From Bauldia litoralis (GTDB taxonomy: Bacteria; Pseudomonadota; Alphaproteobacteria; Rhizobiales; Kaistiaceae): a stretch of 64,000 nt of DNA. Positions 17,284 to 25,031 of the stretch are shown in pieces. The position numbers and the translations under genes were made by a program. Position 1 is the stretch's first letter, and each line of letters opens with the position of its first letter. The stretch spans positions 124,001 through 188,000 of the forward strand of contig NZ_FMXQ01000001.1 in the NCBI RefSeq assembly GCF_900104485.1. Reading direction: 5' to 3'. Below the pieces are notes generated by a model. It searched no databases and was not told where the DNA came from. It saw only the letters and a program-made list of their open reading frames with translations.

Positions 17284-17612
17284 GCACGGATTGTAGTGAC
17301 GACGACCGGCCTGTGCCAGAGCGAGCGGTCGGGATAGCGACGCCTGAATGCCGCAGCGCGGGCCGTCCGGGGTCGGATTGCCCGGCAGACGGAGCGGGCC
17401 GGAATGAGCCATCGTGTGGCGCGGACTCCTCCACCAGCCTTGATGCTGCCGCCTTCGCCTGTGCATGTGCCGCGATCAACTGACGATTCGAATTTCTGAC
17501 CTCGGCGAGACGGCAATGAAATCAACTGTGGACGCGTTGACACGGCGAAACCCGCCGCGCGATAAGAACGTCACTGGAAACGCCTGACAACCGGTTCGCT
17601 CAATACGACCCG
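17284..17612. other. 329-bp divergent intergenic region with one promoter-like site
   Basis: No gene is convincing here; frames in it are short and unlike known proteins. It separates the minus-strand amidohydrolase operon from the plus-strand DUF1036-pyk operon, so it should carry two promoters. The only good match I see faces the DUF1036 gene (17537-17566). Confidence 0.6.
17537..17566 (+). promoter_or_regulatory. Candidate housekeeping promoter of the DUF1036-pyk operon
   Basis: TTGACA (17537-17542) is a perfect -35 hexamer, followed after 18 bases by GATAAG (17561-17566) as a -10 element, about 45 bases before the ATG at 17613. Confidence 0.5.
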
Positions 17613-18167
17613 ATGCGATTGCACGCTTCAAAATCATGGCACCGGAAGGCGGTCGTGACCGCCAGTATCGTTCTGTTGGCGGCCGTCGCCACAGGTGCGT
17701 TCTTCATGCTGCGCCAGGGCGGGACGGCCGAGATTCGGCTGCTTGAGGCCGGCGCGGCGCCCGCGGGCGTATCCGGCAGCCTGACGGCCGAGAGCGGGGC
17801 CGGCGGCCTCCGCCTCTGCAACAAGACCCCGAGCCGTGTCGGAATTGCCATCGGCTACAAGGAAGACCGTCGCTGGACGACCGAGGGGTGGTGGAACGTC
17901 GACGCCAGCAGTTGCGAGACGTTGATGGCCGGGCCGCTCGTATCGCGCTTCTATTACGTGTATGCCATCGACTATGATCAGGGCGGCACATGGGGCGGCA
18001 AGGCCGCCATGTGTACGCGCGACAAGATGTTCACCATTCACGGGATCGAGGACTGCGTGGCACGGGGATTTGAACGGACAGGCTTCTTCGAGGTCGACAC
18101 TGGCGAACAGAGAAGCTGGACGGTGCAACTGACCGAGCCTGGCGAGACCGGCACGGGTGGTCGATGA
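17613..18167 (+). CDS. DUF1036 domain-containing membrane-anchored protein
   Basis: A 184-residue protein with one N-terminal membrane segment (VVTASIVLLAAVATGAFF, about residues 14-34) and a periplasmic DUF1036 domain: LRLCNKTPSRVGIAIGYKED, WTTEGWWNVDASSCETL, FYYVYAID and FTIHGIEDCVARGFERTGFFEVD. The cysteines in LCNKT, SSCE, MCTRD and DCVARG may form disulfides. The function is not known. Its stop overlaps the pyk start (ATGA), so the two are co-translated; this DUF1036-pyruvate kinase link is common in Rhizobiales. Confidence 0.9.
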   Translation: MRLHASKSWHRKAVVTASIVLLAAVATGAFFMLRQGGTAEIRLLEAGAAPAGVSGSLTAESGAGGLRLCNKTPSRVGIAIGYKEDRRWTTEGWWNVDASSCETLMAGPLVSRFYYVYAIDYDQGGTWGGKAAMCTRDKMFTIHGIEDCVARGFERTGFFEVDTGEQRSWTVQLTEPGETGTGGR

Positions 18168-19606
18168 GACGGTGGCGTAAGGTCAAGATTCTCGCGACTC
18201 TCGGTCCGTCCTCCTCAGACAAGGCAAAGATCAAGGCTCTTTCCCACGCTGGTGCGGATGTCTTCCGGATCAACATGAGCCATACCGACCATCCGTCCCT
18301 GCGGCGCATGGTCAATACGATCCGCGCGATCGAGGAGGAAGGATCGCGGCCGATCGGCATCCTCGCCGACCTGCAGGGACCGAAGCTTCGCATCGGCACC
18401 TTCGCCGACGGCAAGATCGAGCTGACTGCGGGCGACTCCATCGTCCTCGATTCCGATCCGAAGCCCGGCAACCAGAAGCGGGTCTACCTTCCGCATCCCG
18501 AGATCTTCGAGGCGATCGAGCCGGGCCATCGCCTGCTTCTCGACGATGGCAAGGTGCGCCTTCGGGTGACCAAGGCCAGCAAGACCCGGGCGACCGCCTT
18601 CATCGAGGCCGGCACCGCCCTGTCCGACCGCAAGGGCATCAGCGTTCCCGACTCGACGCTCGGCTTCAGCGCCCTGACCGACAAGGATCGCTCCGACCTC
18701 GACGCGGCGCTCGACGCCGGCGTCGACTGGATTGCCCTTTCCTTCGTCCAGCGGCCGGAGGACCTTGCCGAGGTCAAGAAGATTGCCCGTGGCCGCGCCC
18801 TGGTCATGGCCAAGATCGAAAAGCCGCAGGCGGTGGAACGGCTGGCCGCGATCATCGAACAATCGGATGCGTTGATGGTGGCCCGCGGCGATCTCGGTGT
18901 CGAGATGCCGCTGGAGCGCGTGCCCGGCATCCAGAAGCAGATCACCCGCGCCGCGCGCCGCGCCGGCAAGCCGGTCGTCGTCGCGACCCAGATGCTCGAG
19001 TCGATGATCACGGCGCCGGTCCCGACCCGCGCCGAGGTCTCCGACGTTTCGACGGCCGTCTTCGAAGGCGCGGACGCGATCATGCTGTCGGCTGAATCCG
19101 CGTCGGGCGCGTTCCCGGTCGAGGCCGTGGAAACGATGGACAGGATCGCCATCGAGGTCGAGCGCGACCCCAACTACCCCAGCATCATCTACGCCCAGCG
19201 CACCGAGCCCGAGGCGACCAGCGCCGACGCGATCTCGGCCGCTGCCCGCCAGATCGCCGAGACGCTGCACCTGGCCGCCATCTGTTGCTACACGGCCTCC
19301 GGCGCCACGGCGGTGCGTGCCGCCCGCGAACGCCCGTTGACCCCGATCATCGCCATGTCGCCGATCCAGTCGACGGCGCGGCGCCTGTCGATCGTCTGGG
19401 GCCTCCATTGCATCGCCGGCAAGGAACCCGGCACGATGGAGGAGATGGTCGACCGGGCCTGCCAGGTCGCTTCGTCGGAACTCGAGGCAACGCCCGGACA
19501 GCGCATCATCGTCACCGCCGGAGTGCCGCTCGGAACGCCGGGCGCGACCAACATGCTGCGGATCGCCTTCATCGGCAGCCACGGCGGCGATTCGCTGAAG
19601 AGCTAA
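18164..19606 (+). CDS. pyk: Pyruvate kinase
   Basis: A 480-residue glycolytic enzyme that transfers phosphate from phosphoenolpyruvate to ADP. Seen in order are KILATLGPSSS with DVFRINMSH, ADLQGPKLRIG, the active-site signature LVMAKIEKPQAVERL, VARGDLGVEMPLE, VATQMLESM and SAESASGAFPVEAVETM. The C-terminal domain that binds effectors is complete. The length is standard. The ATG lies inside the stop of the DUF1036 gene (ATGA overlap). Confidence 0.97.
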   Translation: MRRWRKVKILATLGPSSSDKAKIKALSHAGADVFRINMSHTDHPSLRRMVNTIRAIEEEGSRPIGILADLQGPKLRIGTFADGKIELTAGDSIVLDSDPKPGNQKRVYLPHPEIFEAIEPGHRLLLDDGKVRLRVTKASKTRATAFIEAGTALSDRKGISVPDSTLGFSALTDKDRSDLDAALDAGVDWIALSFVQRPEDLAEVKKIARGRALVMAKIEKPQAVERLAAIIEQSDALMVARGDLGVEMPLERVPGIQKQITRAARRAGKPVVVATQMLESMITAPVPTRAEVSDVSTAVFEGADAIMLSAESASGAFPVEAVETMDRIAIEVERDPNYPSIIYAQRTEPEATSADAISAAARQIAETLHLAAICCYTASGATAVRAARERPLTPIIAMSPIQSTARRLSIVWGLHCIAGKEPGTMEEMVDRACQVASSELEATPGQRIIVTAGVPLGTPGATNMLRIAFIGSHGGDSLKS

Positions 19607-19624
19607 TACCGGTCTCCCGGGGCG

Positions 19625-20239
19625 TCAGAGCGACTCGCCGATGTCCTTGGCTTCAAGCTCGTCGAGCGCTTCCTGAACATTGTCGAGATAGGGATCGACG
19701 GCGAGCGCCTCGCGGTAGGCGGTCATCGCCCGCTCGTCTTCGCCAAGCGCCCGCATGATCATCCCGAACCCGCTCAGCGCGCCGAAATGTCGTGGCTCAA
19801 GCGCAAGCACCTGCCCGATATCGGCGAGCGACCGGCTGTAGTCTTCCATCAGGAAGTGGACGGTCGCCCGCTTGTTCCAGCCCTCGGCGTAATCCGGCTT
19901 CATGACGATGACGCGATCGAGGAAGTCGAGCGCCCGCGGGTAGCGCTGCTCCTGCGTGGCGCCGAGCGCCCAGTTCATCAGGAGATCGACGGTGTCGCTG
20001 TCCGATTCCAGCCACAGGCGGAGAATCGAGCGTTCGGCCTCCTTGGCGGCGCGCTCGTCCTTGGACGTCGTCAGCGTCTCGAACAGCTTGTCGATTCGCT
20101 CGGCCTTGGTCAGTTCGACCGCCGGCTCCTTCACCTCGTCGAGGGTGACCGAGGGCAACGGCAATGCCTCCTCGGTGCTGGCATGGCCATGGCCGGGCAG
20201 GAGAAGGACAATCGGGAGAACAAGCGCAATAAACCGCAT
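19625..20239 (-). CDS. Exported TPR-repeat protein
   Basis: A 204-residue protein with a signal peptide (FIALVLPIVLLLPGHGHA) and three tetratricopeptide-like repeats in the second half (TVDLLMNWALGATQEQRYPR; EGWNKRATVHFLMEDYSRSL; ALSGFGMIMRALGEDERAM). TPR units mediate protein contacts. The partner is unknown. I use the ATG at 20239 because it starts the signal peptide; a TTG 10 codons upstream is possible. It converges on pyk. Confidence 0.8.
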   Translation of the reverse strand: MRFIALVLPIVLLLPGHGHASTEEALPLPSVTLDEVKEPAVELTKAERIDKLFETLTTSKDERAAKEAERSILRLWLESDSDTVDLLMNWALGATQEQRYPRALDFLDRVIVMKPDYAEGWNKRATVHFLMEDYSRSLADIGQVLALEPRHFGALSGFGMIMRALGEDERAMTAYREALAVDPYLDNVQEALDELEAKDIGESL

Positions 20240-20317
20240 GACCGGCACGTTAGCGCCGGTCGCGGTCAATCGTCAAAACAAACCGATGTGAACGTGTCAA
20301 ACGTTCCGAACCGGCGG

Positions 20318-20443
20318 TCAGCCCTGGCGAGCCTTGAACCGCGGGTTGGACTTGTTGATCACGTAGATGCGCCCTTTCCGCCGAACGAGCCGGTTGGCGC
20401 GGTGACGGTTGCGCAGCGAACGGAGGGAGTTACGAATCTTCAT
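20318..20443 (-). CDS. ykgO: 50S ribosomal protein L36, type B (zinc-free)
   Basis: A 41-residue very basic protein, [14 protein letters not shown] at the start and [18 protein letters not shown] at the end. These match ribosomal protein L36. It has none of the zinc-binding cysteines of the classic form, so it is the C-minus type B version (YkgO/RpmJ2), which in many bacteria replaces zinc-containing L36 under zinc limitation; in many Rhizobiales it is the only copy. Confidence 0.95.
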   Translation of the reverse strand: MKIRNSLRSLRNRHRANRLVRRKGRIYVINKSNPRFKARQG

Positions 20444-20563
20444 GGGTCTCTGGCCAACTCGAGATGACCATGCCCTGCATGGCCTGAAATGTGGCCGGAA
20501 CCTAGGGTCGAGGCCGGCTCGTGTCAAGATCGAAGCCGCTAGGCGGCTGGACTTTCCGCCGGT

Positions 20564-20923
20564 TCAGGCGGCGAGAAGCTTCTCGACCTCGTTGACCAGG
20601 TCCTTGAGGTGGAAGGGCTTGGAAAGCACCTTGGCGGCCGGCGGTGCGTTGGATTCCGGATTGAGCGCCACCGCGGCGAAGCCGGTGATGAACATGACCT
20701 TCAGATCAGGATCGAGTTCGGTCGCACGCCGGGCGAGTTCGATCCCGTCCATCTCCGGCATCACGATGTCGGTGAGGAGCAGCGTGAAGGGCTCCTCCTG
20801 AATCCGCTCGTAGGCGGACTTGCCGTTGTCGAAGGACACGACGTCATATCCGGCATTCTGCAACGCCTTGACCAGAAAGCGGCGCATATCGTTATCGTCT
20901 TCGGCGAGGAGAATTCTCGTCAT
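20564..20923 (-). CDS. cpdR: Cell-cycle response regulator CpdR
   Basis: A 119-residue single-domain response regulator with the phosphorylation site Asp52 (LLLTDIVMPEMDG) and the signature TGFAAVALNPES then VLSKPFHLKDLVNEVEKLL. In Caulobacter and rhizobia unphosphorylated CpdR brings ClpXP protease to the cell pole and so times destruction of CtrA and other proteins; phosphate comes through ChpT and CckA. The ATG at 20923 and length are exact for the family. It is divergent from the second amidohydrolase gene, a conserved arrangement. Confidence 0.94.
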   Translation of the reverse strand: MTRILLAEDDNDMRRFLVKALQNAGYDVVSFDNGKSAYERIQEEPFTLLLTDIVMPEMDGIELARRATELDPDLKVMFITGFAAVALNPESNAPPAAKVLSKPFHLKDLVNEVEKLLAA

Positions 20924-21080
20924 TGGGTAGTGCGGCTCCGATTTCCCTAACGCGACGTAGCGGTCCCGGAGTAAAGATCGCGTGAACGGCGAAAAGCAAG
21001 GACTTTGGCGGCTGTGGACAGGCCCCGCCGAAATTGGCAACATTCGCCTCCAACATCGACGGTGCCCGAAACTGCAGCCT

Positions 21081-21971
21081 ATGCCGACACCGAACGATTC
21101 CGCCGCCCAGCCCCCTTTCGAGATCTTCTCGCCGGAGCGGCAGGTGGTCCCGCTGGTTTTCAATTCGCCGCATAGCGGCAGCGCTTACCCGGCTTCCTTC
21201 CTCGCCGCCTCCCGGCTCGACGCCTGGACAATCCGGCACTCGGAGGACAGCTATGTCGACGATCTCTTCGCCTCGGCGATCGCCCATGGCGCGCCGCTCC
21301 TGAGGGCCAATTTTCCCCGCGCATGGCTCGACGTGAACCGCGAGCCCTACGAACTCGACCCAAAGATGTTCGCGGGCAGCCTGCCGGCCTTTGCCAACAT
21401 CCGCTCGGTGCGCGTCGCCGGGGGTCTCGGCACGATCGCCCGCATCGTCTCCGAACGGGAGGAAATCTACGACCGCCCCCTCGATGTCGGCGAGGCCCTG
21501 GCGCGGATCGAAGGCTTCTACAAGCCCTACCACCAGGCCCTGCTCGACCTCATCCAGACGACGCAATCGACTTTCGGCATGGCGGTGCTGGTTGATTGCC
21601 ACTCGATGCCCTCCGCCGCGCGCGGCGGCACCGGGCGCCTCCGCCCCGATATCGTGATCGGCGATCGCTACGGCACCAGTTGCGCCGTCGAGCTGACCGA
21701 CATGGCGGCGCAGATCCTGACCCGCCTCGGCTACTCGGTCAGTCGCAACAAGCCCTATGCCGGCGGCCATATCACCGAGCATTACGGCCGCCCCAACCAG
21801 GGCGTCCATGCCCTGCAGATCGAGATCAAGCGCTGCCTCTACATGGACGAGCGCACCTTGCAGCCCACGGCGGGTTTCACGCCGCTCTGCGAGGATCTCT
21901 CGATTTTCGTCAGGAAGCTTGCCGACGCGGTCGGCTCCGGATTGCTGTCCCTGCGCGACGCCGCCGAATAG
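21081..21971 (+). CDS. N-formylglutamate amidohydrolase (copy 2, HutG-like)
   Basis: A 296-residue zinc-dependent amidohydrolase. The metal- and substrate-binding segments are LVFNSPHSGSAYP, IRHSEDSYVDDLF, WLDVNREPYELDP, AVLVDCHSMPS and NKPYAGGHITEHYG. The reaction is N-formyl-L-glutamate + water to glutamate + formate, the last step of one histidine degradation route, but no other hut gene is in the window. The ATG at 21081 (MPTPNDSAAQ) fits the family; a longer frame upstream overlaps the cpdR promoter area and lacks similarity. A second, more distant member is at 16.4 kb. Confidence 0.9.
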   Translation: MPTPNDSAAQPPFEIFSPERQVVPLVFNSPHSGSAYPASFLAASRLDAWTIRHSEDSYVDDLFASAIAHGAPLLRANFPRAWLDVNREPYELDPKMFAGSLPAFANIRSVRVAGGLGTIARIVSEREEIYDRPLDVGEALARIEGFYKPYHQALLDLIQTTQSTFGMAVLVDCHSMPSAARGGTGRLRPDIVIGDRYGTSCAVELTDMAAQILTRLGYSVSRNKPYAGGHITEHYGRPNQGVHALQIEIKRCLYMDERTLQPTAGFTPLCEDLSIFVRKLADAVGSGLLSLRDAAE

Positions 21972-21991
21972 GCCAGAACAGGCGATCAGGC

Positions 21992-22076
21992 AAAAAAAAG
22001 GCCGCTCGTTTCCGAGACGGCCTAAGTCTAGGGAGGAAACGCCCAAGGAGGGCATTGCGGTATCGCTACCGCACTG
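21992..22076 (-). ncRNA. mmgR: MmgR (alpha-r8) family-like trans-acting small RNA
   Basis: On the minus strand a compact RNA of about 85 nt can be drawn. It has a 5' hairpin of seven perfect pairs (22073-22067 with 22062-22056, TGCGGTA/TACCGCA). Then comes a single-stranded core containing TTTCCTCCCT (complement of 22039-22030). It ends in a terminator stem AGGCCG-T-CTCG/CGAGCGGCCT with a GAAA loop and eight T (to 21992). The 10-base core between two hairpins is, to my knowledge, the hallmark of the MmgR sRNA family of alphaproteobacteria, which limits polyhydroxybutyrate granule build-up in Sinorhizobium. The anti-SD-like core suggests base pairing to ribosome binding sites. A promoter-like CTTGAT (22108-22103), 17 bases, TAATTG (22085-22080) sits just upstream. 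Confidence 0.68.
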
Positions 22077-22277
22077 CAACAATTAGATATCTCCAGCGGT
22101 AAATCAAGGGAAGGGTTGGGGTTTGTCGCCAAGCGGCGCCAATCCCGCCCTGAAATCCGTTTTCCTCGATGAAAAGCCGTCGAAGAATTTGATCGAAATC
22201 AATAGGTTATGAAGGAGTGTGTCTCTTGAGCAACAGGACTTGCAACTTGCGCATGGCAGCTATGCCCGGGCGTTTCG

Positions 22278-23060
22278 ATGGACGTTGAAAGCCTGTCGGC
22301 CTTCGTCGACCGCCTCGCCGACACTGCCTCCGATTCGATCATGCCCCTATTTCGGGCATCGGTCAGCGTCGAGAACAAGTCCTCCGGCGGCTTCGACCCG
22401 GTAACCGCCGCCGACCGCGAGGCGGAGGCCGCGATGCGAAAGCTGATCGGCGAGGCCTACCCCGACCACGGGATCGTCGGTGAGGAATATGGCAGCGACC
22501 GCGCCGACGCCGAGTTCGTCTGGGTCCTCGACCCGATCGACGGCACCCGCGCCTTCATCACCGGTCTTCCGGTCTGGGGTTGCCTCATCGGTCTGCTCCA
22601 TCAGGGCAAGCCCGTCCTCGGCATGATGGCGCAGCCCTTTACCGGCGAACGCTACGCCGGCGACGGCAAGCGGGCCTGGTACACCGGACCGGGTGGCGCT
22701 CGCACAATTGCAACACGACCGTGCAATAGCTTGGCGGAGGCCGCGCTGTTCACCACAAGCCCCTCCCTGTTCCCCGAGGCAGACCTGCCCGACTATCAGA
22801 GGGTCGAGCGGGCCGTCCGCCTCGCCCGCTACGGCGTCGATTGCTACGCCTATTGCATGGTCGGCTCCGGCCATGCGGATATCGTCGTCGAGGCGGGGCT
22901 GCAGAGCTACGACATCGTCGCGCTGATCCCGATGATCGAGGGCGCCGGCGGCCGGGTCACGACGTGGGACGGTGGCTCGGCAGCATCCGGCGGGCGGATT
23001 GCCGCGACCGGCGACCCCCGGCTGCATGAGAAGGTGCTGGAGACGCTCGCGGCCGCCTGA
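22278..23060 (+). CDS. hisN: Histidinol-phosphatase, inositol monophosphatase family
   Basis: A 260-residue metal-dependent phosphatase. The magnesium-binding motifs are GEEYG, VLDPIDGTRAFITGLP and the late SYDIVALIPMIEGAGG (usual WD replaced by YD as in HisN). In actinobacteria and alphaproteobacteria this branch dephosphorylates histidinol phosphate, the eighth step of histidine synthesis. LPVWGCLIGLLHQGKPVLGM is close to HisN of Rhizobiales. A role as inositol or 3'-phosphoadenosine phosphatase is less likely. Nothing links it with its convergent neighbour at 23,067. Confidence 0.88.
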   Translation: MDVESLSAFVDRLADTASDSIMPLFRASVSVENKSSGGFDPVTAADREAEAAMRKLIGEAYPDHGIVGEEYGSDRADAEFVWVLDPIDGTRAFITGLPVWGCLIGLLHQGKPVLGMMAQPFTGERYAGDGKRAWYTGPGGARTIATRPCNSLAEAALFTTSPSLFPEADLPDYQRVERAVRLARYGVDCYAYCMVGSGHADIVVEAGLQSYDIVALIPMIEGAGGRVTTWDGGSAASGGRIAATGDPRLHEKVLETLAAA

Positions 23061-23066
23061 GGCGGC

Positions 23067-24008
23067 TCACGAGCCGGGGATGAAGGCGTCGAAGGCGGCC
23101 CAGAACTGCTCCCGCAGCCCATCGCGCTCCATCATCACTTCGTGCTTGGCGCCCGGCAGCATCACCAGTGCGCCGGCGCGCAATTCCCCGGCCAGCGCCT
23201 CGACGGCGCTGACCGACACGACAGCATCGCGCATGCCGACCACGACCAGGGTCGGCACGGTGATCGACGATGCGAAATCGGGCTCGGACGCCTCGGCCAT
23301 CGCCTTGCAGGCGGCATGCAGCCACCCGTAGGTCGGCGGCCCGACGGAAACCTGGGGCAACTGGTTGTAGATCGCGGAATTGCGGGCGAAGCGGTCCGGA
23401 TCCGAGGTGAACGGATTGCCCTCGAAGATATTGTCCGCGATGGCGCGGTTATGCGAGCGCGACAGGCTGAGTTCGCCGAGGCCGATCGCGGTCATCAAGG
23501 CCGTACCGGTCTGGATCACGCCCGGCGACGGGCGCTTGCGACCGAGAGCGATCAGCGGCGCCGCCAGCACCATGCGGCTGAAACGGGCGCGGCCGGACTG
23601 GGCGGAGCGCAGGCACACCAGCCCGCCCGTCGAATGCGCCAGGGCGAAATACGGCGGCGGACAGTCCGGCAATGCCACCTGGTGCATGAAGGCGTCGATG
23701 TCCCGGTCATACTCGTCGAAGCTGTCGACGTGCCCCTTCTTCGCGTTGCGAAGGACCCGTTCCGAGCCGCCCTGCCCCCGCCAGTCGACGGTCGCCACGG
23801 CGAAGCCCTTGCGGCGCAGGTCGTCGATCGTCTCGAAATAGCGCTCAATGCATTCGGCACGCCCCTGGAACAGGCAGACCGTCCCGAGCGTCTTCCGCCC
23901 GCTTGGCCGCCACCGCGCATAACGCAGGCTGACGCCGTCGCTGGTCATGACTTCGCCGACCACCGCCCCCTCGGGTACGGGGTTGGTTTCGATACCGTAG
24001 AGTTCCAT
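23067..24008 (-). CDS. Alpha/beta hydrolase, lysophospholipase (PldB)-like
   Basis: A 313-residue soluble protein of the monoacylglycerol lipase/lysophospholipase group. Visible are the oxyanion region LFQGRAECIERYFE, VDWRGQGGSER, the nucleophile elbow AHSTGG (the usual G-H-S-M-G has Ala and Thr), the acid in VVGMRDAVVS and the His in PGAKHEVMMERDG. The ATG at 24008 follows GGCGGAGCGG; an upstream in-frame ATG at 24068 falls inside a dispersed repeat and is unlikely. Confidence 0.85.
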   Translation of the reverse strand: MELYGIETNPVPEGAVVGEVMTSDGVSLRYARWRPSGRKTLGTVCLFQGRAECIERYFETIDDLRRKGFAVATVDWRGQGGSERVLRNAKKGHVDSFDEYDRDIDAFMHQVALPDCPPPYFALAHSTGGLVCLRSAQSGRARFSRMVLAAPLIALGRKRPSPGVIQTGTALMTAIGLGELSLSRSHNRAIADNIFEGNPFTSDPDRFARNSAIYNQLPQVSVGPPTYGWLHAACKAMAEASEPDFASSITVPTLVVVGMRDAVVSVSAVEALAGELRAGALVMLPGAKHEVMMERDGLREQFWAAFDAFIPGS

Positions 24009-24041
24009 CCGCTCCGCCGGAAAGATGTGGGAGCCCTGATT

Positions 24042-24078
24042 AGAGCGTTTCGCGAAAAGTGTATCCACTTTTCCGTGG
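24042..24078. repeat. Palindromic dispersed repeat of Rhizobiales type
   Basis: The sequence AGAGCGTTTCGCGAAAAGTG followed by TATC and CACTTTTCCGTG carries the inverted arms GAAAAGTG (24054-24061) and CACTTTTC (24066-24073). I know this kind of element, starting GAGCGTTTCGCGAAAAGTGG, as a frequent intergenic repeat in Rhizobiales genomes. Only one copy is in this window, so repeat status rests on that recollection. Confidence 0.5.
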
Positions 24079-24150
24079 CGGGAGAGCGGAGATTCCGGAT
24101 CGCAGGGCGTTTCGCTTCGTTGGCTGGCGCGAGATCCGCCGGGAAACCAA

Positions 24151-24182
24151 GCCGGCGGCGCCCTGGGGGAGGCGCCGCCGGC
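24151..24182. repeat. Perfect 12-bp inverted repeat (hairpin)
   Basis: GCCGGCGGCGCC (24151-24162) pairs fully with GGCGCCGCCGGC (24171-24182) around an 8-base loop (24163-24170). No T run follows on either strand, so it is not a standard terminator. It may be part of an untranslated RNA upstream of hsp20 or a simple barrier between the divergent genes. Confidence 0.6.
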
Positions 24183-24380
24183 AGGTAGAGAACCGATACC
24201 GGAGGGGGGCGGAACGATACCGGTCTCTTCTCTTCAGGTCCGGTCGGATCCGGGTGGTTGTTCCCGTTGGACGACCGACCGAACCAACGCCACGGACTAT
24301 GCCCACCCCACCTGAACGCTCCCCGAAACGCCCGTTCATCTGCGGTTCACCTGCGCGCCACCTCGCCGCCTGATTTGGGC

Positions 24381-24409
24381 CTTGACTCCGCCCGCGGCAA
24401 TTCCCAGAT
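24381..24409 (+). promoter_or_regulatory. Candidate sigma-32 (RpoH) promoter of hsp20
   Basis: CTTGAC (24381-24386), a 17-base spacer and CCAGAT (24404-24409) resemble the alphaproteobacterial heat-shock promoter (CTTGAA/C and CCNNAT-like). A start near 24416 would give a leader of about 100 nt, the size expected for a ROSE thermosensor. Confidence 0.35.
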
Positions 24410-24439
24410 GAACAATGCGGACGCCAGACGGGTCCGCCG

Positions 24440-24515
24440 AACCCATTGAAATCCCGGCCATAACGGCGGGCAACCGGGTTCCGATCAACCAGTCGCTCAT
24501 ATGGAGGACAGACAC
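24440..24515 (+). promoter_or_regulatory. ROSE-like RNA thermometer in the hsp20 leader
   Basis: Just before the hsp20 start the RNA reads GTCGCT (24492-24497), a 5-base loop CATAT, then GGAGGAC (24503-24509) with the SD inside. Pairing G-C, U-A, C-G, a G-G mismatch, C-G and U-G with one bulged A reproduces the fragile final hairpin of ROSE elements, where U(U/C)GCU masks the SD and a G-G pair makes it melt on heat. ROSE elements control small heat-shock genes in Rhizobiales. The upstream stretch (24450-24490) is able to form further hairpins; I have not computed the fold, and the 5' limit is approximate. Confidence 0.6.
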
Positions 24516-24980
24516 ATGCGTAGTTTCGATCTCAGCCCCCTTTATCGCCAGACCGTCGGCTTCGACCGCGTGTTCGGCATGCTCGATTCGCTCGGTAACT
24601 TCGATGGCGCGGCCCAGAGCTATCCGCCCTACAACATCGAGCGCACCGGCGAGAATGCCTATCGCGTGACGATGGCGGTTGCCGGCTTCGGCGACGAGGA
24701 CCTCTCGATCGAGGCCAAGGAGAACACGCTCACCGTCAAGGGCGAGAAAAAGGACCAGAGCGAAGGCGAGGAGAGCAACGTGCTCTATCGCGGCATCGCG
24801 GCGCGCTCCTTCGAGCGCCGGTTCCAGCTCGCCGATCACGTCGAGGTGCGTGGCGCCAGCCTTGAGAACGGGCTTCTCCACATCGAGCTCGTCCGCGAGA
24901 TTCCCGAGGCCATGAAGCCGCGGACCATCGCGATCAACGGCAATGCCAAGAAGCAGGTCGAGGCAAAGGTCGCCGCGTAA
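24516..24980 (+). CDS. Hsp20/IbpA family small heat-shock protein
   Basis: A 154-residue small heat-shock protein. It opens with the IbpA-type N-terminus MRSFDLSPLYRQTVGFDRVF, then has an alpha-crystallin domain (about residues 38-128) with PPYNIERTGENAYRVTMAVAGF, YRGIAARSFERRFQL and the GLLHIELVREIPE end, and the short tail RTIAIN carrying an I-x-I type contact motif. It binds unfolding proteins and holds them for refolding. GGAGG sits eight bases upstream of the ATG at 24516 and is predicted to be masked by the leader RNA at normal temperature. Confidence 0.94.
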   Translation: MRSFDLSPLYRQTVGFDRVFGMLDSLGNFDGAAQSYPPYNIERTGENAYRVTMAVAGFGDEDLSIEAKENTLTVKGEKKDQSEGEESNVLYRGIAARSFERRFQLADHVEVRGASLENGLLHIELVREIPEAMKPRTIAINGNAKKQVEAKVAA

Positions 24981-25003
24981 TCCGCGCGATCTGATCGATC
25001 GGA

Positions 25004-25029
25004 GGGCGCCCCTTGCGGGCGCCCTTTTT
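25004..25029 (+). terminator. Rho-independent terminator of hsp20
   Basis: GGGCGCCC (25004-25011), loop CTTGC, GGGCGCCC (25017-25024) and five T (25025-25029). It lies 24 bases after the hsp20 stop. Confidence 0.88.
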
Positions 25030-25031
25030 CG

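Larger units (their letters stand above)
24009..24515. other. 507-bp divergent intergenic region, rich in RNA-structure signals
   Basis: No credible gene. From left to right it holds a palindromic repeat (24042-24078), a strong 12-bp perfect hairpin (24151-24182), two copies of GATACCGG (in the 24196-24223 stretch), a heat-shock promoter-like site (24381-24409) and a ROSE-like leader ending at the hsp20 SD. The short Arg/Pro-rich frames in it look like GC-rich noise. Confidence 0.6.

Noticed and set aside
18055-18085. GGGGATTTGAACGG, like a tRNA T-arm complement
   Set aside because: No acceptor stem or anticodon arm around it; it lies inside the DUF1036 coding frame (ARGFERTGFF).
24059-24373. 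104-codon Arg/Pro-rich plus frame upstream of hsp20
   Set aside because: It starts inside a palindromic repeat, runs through a hairpin and promoter-like site, and resembles no family.
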